Assembly (NCBI GenBank): GCA_023259055.1
Contig: JAHFQZ010000001.1
Coordinates: 186,001 to 250,000 of the forward strand
Length of the DNA: 64,000 nucleotides
Reading direction: 5' to 3'
Source: Nitrosomonadales bacterium
Lineage (GTDB): Bacteria > Pseudomonadota > Gammaproteobacteria > Burkholderiales > Gallionellaceae
A program made the position numbers and the translations under genes. Below the pieces are notes generated by a model. That model did not search any database. It was not told where the DNA came from and was given only the letters and a program-made list of their open reading frames with translations. Positions 27,943 through 36,728 of this stretch are shown piece by piece (within the stretch, counting starts at the first letter, position 1; every line of letters begins with the position of its first letter).

Positions 27943-28617
27943 ATGACAACAGAGCACAAACTCTACTGGGGCATTGGCATTCTCTCAGCTCTGATTTTCG
28001 CGGTTTCTTTTTTCATGCCAGGGAAACCAGGCGACAAAAGCGGACTGCCTTGGCATATCGAACACCCCACAGATGACACGACACGAATCTTCGGTTTGAC
28101 ACTCGGGCTTAGCACCACCAACGAAGCCGAACAGCGTTTCCAGGAAGAAGCCAAATCCAGTTTATTCAAGTCGCCAAGCGGACAGTTGGTCGCAGAGATG
28201 TTCTTCGAGCAGGTCACACTGGCGGGATTGAAATCAAAAATCGTCACAACCATCGCTGTTCCCGATGCAGAGTTGCTTGCAATGTATGAACGCGGTTTGC
28301 GCATGAGTAACACCAGCAGCGGCAAGAAAATCACGCTGGCACAGGAAGATGCCGCCAGAGTGCGCGCACTACCGATTGTCAGCCTGACCTACATGCCGTC
28401 GGTTCGTCTGGAAGAAGGAATTATTAGCAAGCGATTCGGCCAACCTGCTCAGCGCATCAAGGAAAAGAAAAGCGGCGCAATCCACTGGTTATATCCGCAA
28501 AACGGCTTGGACATCACTCTGGGCGGCGAAGAAAAACCCGTGCTGCAATACGTCCCGCCCAAAGACTTCGGCAAGCTGGTTACACCCCTGTTAAACAACG
28601 GTGAAATTATCAACTAG
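27943..28617 (+). CDS. Hypothetical membrane-anchored protein
   Basis: 224 residues; MTTEHKLYWGIGILSALIFAVSFFM forms a single N-terminal helix or uncleaved signal, followed by a soluble domain of mixed alpha/beta character ending L-Y-P-Q-N-G-L-D-I-T-L-G-G. There are no cysteines or metal-binding motifs. I chose the ATG at 27943; the frame is open upstream, but the helix starts here. I do not recognise the family. Confidence 0.6.
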   Translation: MTTEHKLYWGIGILSALIFAVSFFMPGKPGDKSGLPWHIEHPTDDTTRIFGLTLGLSTTNEAEQRFQEEAKSSLFKSPSGQLVAEMFFEQVTLAGLKSKIVTTIAVPDAELLAMYERGLRMSNTSSGKKITLAQEDAARVRALPIVSLTYMPSVRLEEGIISKRFGQPAQRIKEKKSGAIHWLYPQNGLDITLGGEEKPVLQYVPPKDFGKLVTPLLNNGEIIN

Positions 28618-28741
28618 TTGGATATTTTCCGGGCTAGCGGTGAATGATATGTATGTTCAGATGCAGCGGCTCAGCTTTAATTGACAGGCAGTTCGTATCA
28701 TTCAAATCGAAAACTGTCAGATGAAGCACGACTACTACACT

Positions 28742-28987
28742 TTATATCTGCGCCTTTGGTTTCCTGCCTGGCCCTACAGGCGGAATATACCCTGCAACCC
28801 GATAGAGCATCCCCTCACTCCTCTTGCCCTTTTCAAACCGGATCAAATGGCACATGATAACCTCGCCATTGTCGATTAAATTTGACACACCGGCACGCAC
28901 TTTTGCAAGCGAGATACCCGTATCTTTGGCGATCTCCGAGTCGAGCCGCTCACCGTGTTCTTTCAAGTATTGCAGGATTTCTTGCAA
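28742..28987 (-). CDS. Small winged-helix DNA-binding protein (FaeA-like)
   Basis: 81 residues predicted to form one winged helix-turn-helix: I-L-Q-Y-L-K-E-H-G, then E-I-A-K-D-T-G-I-S-L-A-K-V-R-A-G-V-S-N-L-I-D-N-G-E-V, then a basic C-terminal wing. The start codon is TTG at 28987, supported by AGGAG 8 bases before it. It is monocistronic between two unknown genes, so its target cannot be named. It could be a regulator of the neighbouring kinase or an unrelated small transcription factor. Confidence 0.65.
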   Translation of the reverse strand: MQEILQYLKEHGERLDSEIAKDTGISLAKVRAGVSNLIDNGEVIMCHLIRFEKGKRSEGMLYRVAGYIPPVGPGRKPKAQI

Positions 28988-29350
28988 CTAAAATACTCCT
29001 CATGAAACGCTATTTAACCTGCAATCGGCAGTTCAAAGGAAAAAAACGCCGAGCCACAACCGGACTTTACCAGAAACAGCCCTCAAGCGTTCGGCCAGTT
29101 GCCAATTCCTGCCGGCAGCCCGGAAATACACTTTAGTTGGCAAGTAAGCCTATATTCATGTTTGAATAAAGAATAACACGGGCGAATTTGCGGGAAGCCG
29201 CTGCTGTGCTATGGAAGCCCATCCAAACGTTTGCATTTCCGCTTGCCTGTGGCTATGCTAAATATCTCGTTTTTTGCGTTGGCAGAAACTCATTTTTGGG
29301 ACTACGCAACGCTTTCAATCAGCGCACATCGTTAACACCGAAATAAAATC
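28988..29350. other. Intergenic region upstream of the Ser/Thr kinase gene
   Basis: About 360 bases without a convincing gene. A short open frame from 29002 (44 codons) has no ribosome site and a biased composition, so I do not call it. TTGCAT (29231-29236) and TATGCT (29254-29259) with 17 bases between them form a possible sigma-70 promoter for the kinase. I see no other structure. Confidence 0.4.
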
Positions 29351-30682
29351 ATGCTCACAGCCGAACAGAACAAAACCCGTCAATTGAATGCAAATACTGC
29401 GCAATTAAACCCTGCATCTGCAGAGGAAGTCGGTAATTACAAAATTGTCCGTTTGCTGGGAAGCGGCGCGACCAGCAATGTTTACCTGGGGGTGGACAAA
29501 ACTTCCATGAAACTCGTTGCCATCAAGATGATACGCCCTGAATGCGCCATCGGCGTCCAGCACAAAATGTTCGCAATCGAGGCTTCACTCTGCGGAAAGT
29601 TACATCACCCGAACATCGTCGCACTTTACGATGCCAACAGCAGCGATGCGAGCAATTCCTACATAATCATGGAGTATGTGGAAGGCGAATCGCTGGAAGG
29701 TTATGCGTCTCCCGACAATCTCCTGCCTGTCAAAGCCGTGCTGGATGTCGTCAGGCAAGCTGCCGAAGCTTTGAATTACGCCTTCCAGATGGGCGTGATC
29801 CACCGCGATGTCAAACCGGCCAACATGCTGATGACGGAGGACGGACAGATCAAGCTGACCGATTTCGGCTGTGCCCTGCTCTATGACTCGGAAATGACGC
29901 AAATAACCGGGGCGGGCAGCCTTAGCTACATGTCGCCCGAGCAAATTTCCGGTATCGCGCTGAACCACCAGTCCGATATTTACTCGCTAGGGGCGGTGCT
30001 CTACCACCTGCTGACAGGGCATAGCACTTTCAATGCGTCAGACAATTATTCGGCAATACACCAGATCACCAATTACCCGCACATACCGATCGAATCGCGC
30101 CGCGTCGACCTTCCCAAGGAACTGTGCCGCATCGTGGATCACTCCCTGCAAAAGAACATTGCAGACCGCTATCAGGACTGGAAGGAATTTCTCAGCGATC
30201 TGTATGCAGCCTCGGGAATCATCAGGGATACAGGCCCGGCTGAGGAACAGGCACGGTTCGAATTGATGAGCCACTGCAGTTTCTTCAAGGATTTCCTCAC
30301 GGTGGAAATCTGGGAAGTATTGCGTGCCTCCCAGTGGCGCACCTTCGCGAGCAATGAACAGCTCATCAAGGAAGGCGAGCACGGCTTTTCTTTTTTCATC
30401 CTGCTGAAAGGCAACGTCGTGGTCTCCAAGAAACAGCGCATGCTCAATGTGATCAATGCCGGAGACTGCGTCGGGGAAAATGCCTGCCTGTACAAAGGCA
30501 GCCCGATCAGGGGCGCGACTGTCACGGCCCAGGGCGAAACTATTGCTTTGGAAATTTCAAAGAGTCAGCTGGAAAACTTCTCGAAAGAAGTATGCCTACG
30601 CATGGATCGCGCATTCCTCCGCTCCTTGAATGACAAACTGGCTGTTTCCAACTCGCGCGTATTGCAACTGATGGGTATTTAG
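29351..30682 (+). CDS. Ser/Thr protein kinase fused to a cyclic nucleotide-binding domain
   Basis: 443 residues. The kinase domain (about 28-290) is complete: glycine loop L-G-S-G-A-T-S-N-V, Lys59 in V-A-I-K, Glu77, H-R-D-V-K-P-A-N (Asp153, Asn158), D-F-G at 171-173, and S-P-E at 195-197. From about 308 to 425 there is a cNMP-binding fold (F-F-K-D-F-L, G-E-H-G-F-S-F-F-I-L-L-K-G, G-D-C-V-G-E-N-A). The phosphate-binding cassette is only partly conserved, so ligand binding is uncertain. There is no membrane segment. A nucleotide cyclase with a ferredoxin domain is encoded at 47150. Monocistronic and convergent with ccoS. Confidence 0.9.
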   Translation: MLTAEQNKTRQLNANTAQLNPASAEEVGNYKIVRLLGSGATSNVYLGVDKTSMKLVAIKMIRPECAIGVQHKMFAIEASLCGKLHHPNIVALYDANSSDASNSYIIMEYVEGESLEGYASPDNLLPVKAVLDVVRQAAEALNYAFQMGVIHRDVKPANMLMTEDGQIKLTDFGCALLYDSEMTQITGAGSLSYMSPEQISGIALNHQSDIYSLGAVLYHLLTGHSTFNASDNYSAIHQITNYPHIPIESRRVDLPKELCRIVDHSLQKNIADRYQDWKEFLSDLYAASGIIRDTGPAEEQARFELMSHCSFFKDFLTVEIWEVLRASQWRTFASNEQLIKEGEHGFSFFILLKGNVVVSKKQRMLNVINAGDCVGENACLYKGSPIRGATVTAQGETIALEISKSQLENFSKEVCLRMDRAFLRSLNDKLAVSNSRVLQLMGI

Positions 30683-30809
30683 GGCGTGTTTGCACAACCA
30701 TTAAGGCAAATCCCACTGGTACAGCAAAGACCTGTGTCAGGCGAAGCCCGCTTCTCTCAATGTGTTCGGCAAAGGAAATAAGTTGCCATAAGCCAGGTTT
30801 CAACCCAGC

Positions 30810-31025
30810 CTAAATCTTATTCGATTTTGAATCGGAATTATTTGCATCGCCTTTCTTGTCGACATCGGAAAGCCCCATCATTTCCTCATCATCGTCCATC
30901 AGAATCCGGTTGGCGTTGCCTTCCATGTCTTCGTACTGGCCCTTCTTTACCGCCCAGATCAGCACGGCAAAGAATATCAATCCGAAAATCATCATGCCGG
31001 GTATCAAACTGTAAATTACATCCAT
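30810..31025 (-). CDS. ccoS: cbb3 oxidase maturation protein CcoS
   Basis: Small membrane protein needed for cofactor insertion into cbb3 oxidase. 71 residues with one helix (I-P-G-M-M-I-F-G-L-I-F-F-A-V-L-I-W-A-V) followed by the family motif G-Q-Y-E-D-M-E-G-N-A-N-R-I-L-M-D-D-D. Located 8 bases after ccoI, as in most cco loci; it ends the cluster. Confidence 0.93.
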   Translation of the reverse strand: MDVIYSLIPGMMIFGLIFFAVLIWAVKKGQYEDMEGNANRILMDDDEEMMGLSDVDKKGDANNSDSKSNKI

Positions 31026-31033
31026 GGGAACCT

Positions 31034-33508
31034 CTATTGCTTCCTGAATAAAGTCCGTATGCGCGCCGCGTTGCCAATCACCACCAGCGAACTGATCGGC
31101 ATGGTGATCGCTGCCACCAGCGGCGTCACCCTCGCCATCATCGCCAGAGGCACCATGATGGCGTTATACACGAAGGACAGGCCGATGTTCTGTTTGATGG
31201 TGCGCAGAGTGCGGCGCGACAGCAGGGTTGCTAGCCGCACCTTGTCCAGTTCGTTGTGCATCAGCACGATGTCGGCGCTTTCCATCGACACGTCCGTGCC
31301 AGATCCGAGCGCGATGCCGACATCGGCGCGAATCAGGGCGGGCGCATCGTTGATGCCGTCACCCACCATGGCAACCACTGCGCCGCGCTGCTGCAACTGC
31401 CGGATCACTTGATCCTTATCCTGCGGCAACACCTCGGCAATGACTTCCATGCCGCCCAGTTGCCGCGCAATTGCCTCGGCAACCGGCCTGCGGTCGCCTG
31501 AAAGCAGGGTCATCGCGATCCCCGCTGTGCGCAGCTCGTTTATCAATTGCTGCGCATCGCCGCGCAGTTTATCCGCCAGCGCGAATACAACCAGATGTGC
31601 ATCGCCCATTGCGACATGCACGCAACTCATCGCCTGCGCTTCCAATTCGTGCGCCTGCGCCTGTAATTCTGCATTGAGTGCGATACCGCGACGGTTCAGC
31701 CATTCGGCGCTGCCCAGCAACACCGTTTGCCCGGCCACTTCCGCTTCCACACCTAAGCCAGCTGTCGCTTGAAACCCGGTTACGGGTGTGTCGCGAAAAT
31801 TCAATTGCTGTTTCTCCGCTTCCGACACGATAGCCTTAGCCACGCTGTGCTCGCTGTATCGTTCCACCGCCGCTGCGCTGCGCAATATCTCCTGCACCAC
31901 AGCTCCGGGTACGACACACAACTGCGCGACGCTCATCTTGCCCTCAGTCAGGGTGCCGGTTTTGTCGAACACGAAGTGGTTTACTTTGGATAGCGTTTCC
32001 AGCACCAGCCCGTTCTTTACCAGAATGCCATGTTTCGCGCCAAGGCCGGAGGCCACCGCAATCGACATCGGTGTCGCCATGCCCAGCGCGCATGGGCAGG
32101 TGATGATCAGCACCGAGGTTGCGGCCATCAGCGCGATCTCGAAATCTCTGGAATTCCAGATTAAGAAGGTCAGCGATGCGCAGATCAGCGTAACCAGCAC
32201 GAACCACGGCACGATAGTGTCTGCAAGCCGCTGAATCGGAGCCTTGGAAGATTGCGCTTCTTCGACCAGGCGGATGATTTTCGCCAGAGTGGTGTTCTGC
32301 ATGGTCGAGCTCACTTCGACCAGCAACGCGCCGTTGGTATTGACCGTCCCTGCGGAAACTTGTGCGCCGATTGATTTGCTCACCGGCACGGATTCGCCGC
32401 TCAGCATGGATTCGTCCACCGAACTGTGCCCTTCGATCACAATGCCGTCCACCGGCACTTTGTACCCCGGTTTGATCAGCACATGATCGCCGGGCTTTAC
32501 GCCGCGTATCGGCGTCATTTGTTCCTGTCCGTCGAGCATCACGGTCGCCACGCGCGGCTGCAATTCCATCAGCCGCTTGGTGGCCGAGACTGCCTGATGG
32601 CGGAACATGCCTTCCAGATAACGGCCTATCAGGATCACGAAAATCAGGTTAGTGACGGTATCGAAATACACCTCCCCTACCCTGCTGGCGGTAACCGTGA
32701 TGTAAAAAGAATAGGCGTAGGTGACGCTCAAGCCGATGGCGATCGGCATATCCATGGTCAAACGTCCGCCTCGCAATCCGCCGAGTGCGCCGCGATAGAA
32801 GGGATAGCCCGCATACAGCAAAGTCGGCGTAGCCAATGCCAATCCGATCCAGTGAAAAAAATTGCGGAACTCATCCAGGTTCGCGCCGCTATACAGCGCG
32901 ATGGAAATCCACATCATGTTCATCATCGCGAAACCGGCGAAGAACAACCGGTAGAGCATCGCGCGGTTGGCTTTCTTGATGATTCCTTCGGCGCTTTCCG
33001 GATCGTAAGGCACTGCTGAATAGCCGATTCTGGCCAGCGCACGGATCACATCGGATAACTTGCTGCGCCGGTTATCCCAGCGCAGATGCAACCGCTTGGC
33101 TGCGAGGTTGACGTTGGCCGATTGCACGCCGGGCACGCGCTGCAAACCGCGTTCGATCAGCCACACGCAAGCAGCGCAGTGGATGCCCTCGACAAGCAGG
33201 TGAATGTCGCGCACTTCACCGGAGCAAGAGGTGAATTCCTGCTGCACTTCGTCAAAGTCGTAGATTTCGATGTCTTTGGGCGGCTCCGGCGGTGGTGCAA
33301 GCAACGCGCCTTCCGGGGTGCGCTGGTAATAGCCTTGCAGCCCGGCTTCAAAGATGGCGGTGCACACCGACTGGCAGCCGAAACAACAAAATTGCCTCTC
33401 TGCGCCGTCAAGCCGCGTGCGATAGTCCGCCTCAGGTGCAATGGGCAAACCACAATGGAAGCAGTCGTTGTTCAAGGGGTAAGGATCAGAAGACAGACAA
33501 GCATCCAT
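31034..33508 (-). CDS. ccoI: Copper-translocating P-type ATPase for cbb3 assembly (CcoI/FixI)
   Basis: 824 residues. The N-terminus has a Cys-rich putative metal-binding domain (C-F-H-C-G, F-C-C-F-G-C) typical of CcoI, then a HMA domain with C-A-A-C. The P1B ATPase core has the transmembrane C-P-C motif, phosphorylation site D-K-T-G-T-L-T and G-D-G-I-N-D-A-P. It exports Cu+ needed for the CuB site of CcoN. A weak FNR-like sequence lies upstream but at the wrong spacing. Confidence 0.94.
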   Translation of the reverse strand: MDACLSSDPYPLNNDCFHCGLPIAPEADYRTRLDGAERQFCCFGCQSVCTAIFEAGLQGYYQRTPEGALLAPPPEPPKDIEIYDFDEVQQEFTSCSGEVRDIHLLVEGIHCAACVWLIERGLQRVPGVQSANVNLAAKRLHLRWDNRRSKLSDVIRALARIGYSAVPYDPESAEGIIKKANRAMLYRLFFAGFAMMNMMWISIALYSGANLDEFRNFFHWIGLALATPTLLYAGYPFYRGALGGLRGGRLTMDMPIAIGLSVTYAYSFYITVTASRVGEVYFDTVTNLIFVILIGRYLEGMFRHQAVSATKRLMELQPRVATVMLDGQEQMTPIRGVKPGDHVLIKPGYKVPVDGIVIEGHSSVDESMLSGESVPVSKSIGAQVSAGTVNTNGALLVEVSSTMQNTTLAKIIRLVEEAQSSKAPIQRLADTIVPWFVLVTLICASLTFLIWNSRDFEIALMAATSVLIITCPCALGMATPMSIAVASGLGAKHGILVKNGLVLETLSKVNHFVFDKTGTLTEGKMSVAQLCVVPGAVVQEILRSAAAVERYSEHSVAKAIVSEAEKQQLNFRDTPVTGFQATAGLGVEAEVAGQTVLLGSAEWLNRRGIALNAELQAQAHELEAQAMSCVHVAMGDAHLVVFALADKLRGDAQQLINELRTAGIAMTLLSGDRRPVAEAIARQLGGMEVIAEVLPQDKDQVIRQLQQRGAVVAMVGDGINDAPALIRADVGIALGSGTDVSMESADIVLMHNELDKVRLATLLSRRTLRTIKQNIGLSFVYNAIMVPLAMMARVTPLVAAITMPISSLVVIGNAARIRTLFRKQ

Positions 33509-33622
33509 TCTTTCTGGTGCAGCAAGCAGGGTTCATCTTGGTCAATGGTACTAAATACAATTGATTCAGAATGCGATTTTGTTGTTCAAAAGTTATGAGG
33601 CCGCTTTCCATTGGATGCATGT

Positions 33623-33898
33623 CTAAATCGTATCGAGCTGCTCAAAACCGGAGAACGCCCCCTGTCCTTCTTCGATTTCCACCCGCTCCACCCGCGATCT
33701 GCCGTTACCGATCCGGCACCATGCGATCAGCGCTTCGAGCTCCGCCGCCTCGCCTTGAAGCATGGCTTCCACCGACCCGTTGCGGCGATTCCTAACCCAT
33801 CCGGTAACACCGAGCGCTTCCGCCTGATGTCGCAGCGAATCGCGGAAATAAACGCCTTGCACCAAGCCGTAAATCAGCAAATGTTTGGTAATTTTCAT
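33623..33898 (-). CDS. acyP: Acylphosphatase
   Basis: 91-residue hydrolase of carboxyl-phosphate bonds. The catalytic loop G-L-V-Q-G-V-Y-F-R with its Arg and the Asn of G-W-V-R-N-R-R-N-G are both present. It lies within the cbb3 accessory genes but has no known part in oxidase assembly. It appears to be a guest gene, about 115 bases from ccoI. Confidence 0.9.
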   Translation of the reverse strand: MKITKHLLIYGLVQGVYFRDSLRHQAEALGVTGWVRNRRNGSVEAMLQGEAAELEALIAWCRIGNGRSRVERVEIEEGQGAFSGFEQLDTI

Positions 33899-33953
33899 AC
33901 TGGTTGTCGTTTAAAATGCCTTATCCATGACTTGTGATCTGGGCATTCATGCA

Positions 33954-34340
33954 TTACGACGGATACTCCCCGCTTCTCATGGTTTCGGATGGGTATGGCG
34001 TGGCACACATGTCGATCCGCAAGATTTTCCCATTCTTTACCGTGGCAAACACAGTAGCTATCAGATTTTCTTTTTCACCCTCTGCCGTTACAACGCACTC
34101 GTTATGACCCCATGCCGAGACCACTGCCATCTCTGCGTAAGCCCGAACACCCGATTGCTTGAATTCGTGCAGCCGGGATTTTATGTGATCAAGATAATCT
34201 TGCTTCGAAGTAATTTCGCCGATCATCCATTGCGATGAGTAACGGAAATTATCGTCCAGCAACGCTCCAATGTGCGATGCATCCAGCGTGTTTATCATTC
34301 GCGCATAAACACGCAATGCGTCTGCCTCCGTTAGTTTCAT
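33954..34340 (-). CDS. SnoaL-like/NTF2-fold protein of unknown function
   Basis: 128 residues with an alpha+beta cone pattern: helical start (A-D-A-L-R-V-Y-A-R-M-I-N-T-L-D), L-L-D-D-N-F-R-Y-S-S, and strands with A-T-V-F-A-T-V-K-N-G-K-I. This fits the NTF2/SnoaL superfamily, which includes enzymes and ligand-binding proteins, so no reaction can be named. A second guest gene in the cco cluster, 55 bases upstream of acyP. Confidence 0.6.
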   Translation of the reverse strand: MKLTEADALRVYARMINTLDASHIGALLDDNFRYSSQWMIGEITSKQDYLDHIKSRLHEFKQSGVRAYAEMAVVSAWGHNECVVTAEGEKENLIATVFATVKNGKILRIDMCATPYPSETMRSGEYPS

Positions 34341-34418
34341 TTATGCTTTCCTTCAGAAAAAAACACCGGTCATTCTATCAGCCCGGCCAAGTTCTGAATT
34401 ACTGGAAGTTTCCTAATG

Positions 34419-34928
34419 TCACGGCGCAGACGCAACCATGAATTTATCGGTGCCCGCCTCAAATACATCTTTTCCGCGTTTGACGCGAATGTGTAACTCC
34501 CAATATCCTTTAAGCGGAAAGCTGATGTAGCCCTGATAGTTGCCCGGCGACACCTCCCTGAAAGCCGTGGTGAAATCCTTGCTCTCATCGGCGGCGCGGT
34601 AGGCCTCTACCTCCATCGTTCCATTGACTGGCACACCTTCCCGATCCACCACACTGATTTCATATCCGGCTGGCGAACCACTTACGAGAGACTTGGGTTG
34701 CCTGATGGAAGTTTTCCAGGCAAGCGCTTTTTGTTCTTGCAAACCACTTACCACAGCATCATTGGATTTGCGATCCTTCGTGCTGTAATCCCTGTCTACT
34801 AATGTAGAACGGTTGTGCGTGGCTAACCAGATGAAGGTGCCATTCATCCCGAGCACCAGGATAATCAGCCCTATCATGCCGAGCAGCCAAGGGTTGCGCA
34901 GACCTTTTTTGTTTTCCTGTGAAATCAT
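34419..34928 (-). CDS. ccoH: FixH/CcoH family protein
   Basis: 169 residues with one N-terminal helix (P-W-L-L-G-M-I-G-L-I-I-L-V-L-G-M-N-G-T-F) and a periplasmic Ig-like domain ending in the G-Y-W-E-L-H-I-R-V-K-R-G strand, typical of FixH. CcoH helps assembly or stability of cbb3 oxidase. It follows ccoG by 27 bases in the standard order. Confidence 0.88.
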   Translation of the reverse strand: MISQENKKGLRNPWLLGMIGLIILVLGMNGTFIWLATHNRSTLVDRDYSTKDRKSNDAVVSGLQEQKALAWKTSIRQPKSLVSGSPAGYEISVVDREGVPVNGTMEVEAYRAADESKDFTTAFREVSPGNYQGYISFPLKGYWELHIRVKRGKDVFEAGTDKFMVASAP

Positions 34929-34955
34929 TTCATCCTCACTCGGTAATTTATTTAA

Positions 34956-36386
34956 TCACGGTTTGGGGCCGTTGAATCTGGTCATGTATTCCGCGGCAAT
35001 CAACGGGTCTTCAACACTCTGAATGCGGAATTCTATCGGTGTCACCTCCCTTTTGATGTTTTCGCCGCGAGCCCTGACAAAGATGGTAAAGGAAGTGCCG
35101 CGACCGTGATGCGTCAGCAAGGGCTTTTCTGCGCCAATAATCATTTGATCTTTCACGCCACCCTCCGCCGTAACCGACACAAAAAGATCCCTGTCGGTTT
35201 TGTTGAGCACCTTGAATTCATATTTGTTCTGAATCGAGCCGTCACTCATGGTTACAAACAATGGCTGGCGATCCGAAATCACTTTCAGCGTCATCGAACC
35301 CAAATGTGTCAAGCCATACACTATGCCGCCAAAAGCAAGCAGGATGATGCCGAGGTACACCAAGGTGCGAGGGTGCTGGTACATCTTCTTGACGGGCTTG
35401 CCTTCCAACTCATCCAGAGACGCGTAGCGTATCAATCCGCGCGGTTTGCCAACCTTGTCCATGATGGAATCGCACGCGTCCAGACAGAGGCCGCATGTGA
35501 TACAACCCAGTTGCTGTCCATCGCGAATGTCTACACCCGTGGGGCACACCTGCACGCACTGGTAACAATCGATGCAGTCGCCTAATACCGTACTTCCCGC
35601 GGCGGCTTCGCGGTGCAACTTGCCGCGCGGCTCGCCGCGCTTGAAATCATAGGCCGGCAATATCGTTTGAGAGTCAGTCATGACGCCCTGAATGCGGGCG
35701 TAGGGACAAAGCCAGAAACAGGCCTGCTCACGCATGAAGCCGGCGAGGATATAAGTGCCCAGGAAAAACATGATCAGCACTACCCAGCCGACCAAAGGCA
35801 ACTGGAAATGCACCAGCTTGTCCCAGTAATCAAATGCATCCACAAACCAGATGGAAAAACTAATGCCGGTAAGCAGGGAAATAACCATCCAGATAAAATG
35901 TTTGATGGTTTTCTTGCGTATCTTATCCAGAGTCCACGGAGCGGCGTCCAGCTTGCGACGGGCGTGAGGGGCGCCCTCGATTTTTTCTTCCAACCAGGTA
36001 AACCAATCGGTCCATACGGTCTGAAAGCAGAAAAAGCCGCACCACACTCTTGAAGCGACCGATGTGATGGCGAACAAAGCCATCGCCAACAGCAGCAGCA
36101 GCAACGACAGCATCCAGATATCCTGCGGCAATATGGTCAGATTGAAAAAGTGAAACTGGCGATGCTCGATATCGAACAAGATGGCCTGTTTGCCGTTCCA
36201 GCGGAAATAGGGAGCAACGAAAAACACCAGATAAAATAATTGGGTGTAGTTCTTTACCGTGCGGAAAAATCCGGGCATACGTTTGGCGTGAATGGTCTTG
36301 TCGCCCATGTTCACATTCCAATGCTCGAACTCCTGATAAATTCCGGTAACCGACCCGGTATTCTTTTGCTCTGATTCTTTGTTCAC
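34956..36386 (-). CDS. ccoG: cbb3 oxidase accessory ferredoxin-like protein CcoG (FixG/RdxA)
   Basis: Membrane protein with several helices and two [4Fe-4S] motifs (C-I-D-C-Y-Q-C-V-Q-V-C-P and C-I-T-C-G-L-C-L-D-A-C), followed by an Ig-like C-terminal domain. CcoG acts as a cupric reductase supplying Cu+ for cbb3 assembly. I set a GTG start at 36386 (476 residues). It is preceded by AGGAGCGAGAG, a strong ribosome site, whereas the longer ATG frame gives 33 residues foreign to the family. Confidence 0.93.
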   Translation of the reverse strand: MNKESEQKNTGSVTGIYQEFEHWNVNMGDKTIHAKRMPGFFRTVKNYTQLFYLVFFVAPYFRWNGKQAILFDIEHRQFHFFNLTILPQDIWMLSLLLLLLAMALFAITSVASRVWCGFFCFQTVWTDWFTWLEEKIEGAPHARRKLDAAPWTLDKIRKKTIKHFIWMVISLLTGISFSIWFVDAFDYWDKLVHFQLPLVGWVVLIMFFLGTYILAGFMREQACFWLCPYARIQGVMTDSQTILPAYDFKRGEPRGKLHREAAAGSTVLGDCIDCYQCVQVCPTGVDIRDGQQLGCITCGLCLDACDSIMDKVGKPRGLIRYASLDELEGKPVKKMYQHPRTLVYLGIILLAFGGIVYGLTHLGSMTLKVISDRQPLFVTMSDGSIQNKYEFKVLNKTDRDLFVSVTAEGGVKDQMIIGAEKPLLTHHGRGTSFTIFVRARGENIKREVTPIEFRIQSVEDPLIAAEYMTRFNGPKP

Positions 36387-36508
36387 ACTCTCGCTCCTGG
36401 CTATCCTGTTTATTAATTTTGGGTTGTGGCATCCAAAAATCAATAGGCAATCATTGTAACCATTATTTCTACAGTTCCGGCTCAAAGGCCATTTTGCTTT
36501 CGGGATGA

Positions 36509-36540
36509 AAAAAGGAGGAGATTTGACTCTCCTCCTTTTT
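36509..36540. terminator. Bidirectional intrinsic terminator between ccoP and ccoG
   Basis: GGAGGAG (36514-36520) pairs with CTCCTCC (36529-36535), flanked by A5 on the left and T5 on the right, so it can work on both strands. It lies in the 342-base gap between ccoP and ccoG, separating the structural ccoNOQP unit from the accessory ccoGHIS unit. The rest of the gap shows no gene and no clear FNR site. Confidence 0.8.
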
Positions 36541-36728
36541 ATTCAGGCACGAATCCTGCCTGTCATTATTGCACTTGGTTGCGCTTCTGTACGCCAATTG
36601 GAGCTATGCCACAACTGCAAGGTTCCCGCTGCGCAAATGATTGTTCCAAATTCAAGCTGCTGACTTATCTTGTGCCCTCCCTTCGGCCAAGTCCGCATGG
36701 AGCTTTCATCCAAATAGACATCGTTTGT

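Noticed and set aside
29002-29136. 44-codon open frame before the Ser/Thr kinase
   Set aside because: No ribosome site, basic low-complexity product, and overlap with the leader region of the kinase; no support for coding.
33532-33545. FNR-like sequence (TTGACCAAGATGAA on the minus strand) before ccoI
   Set aside because: It lies only about 24 bases before the ccoI start, so a class II start would fall inside the gene, and two of ten consensus positions differ.
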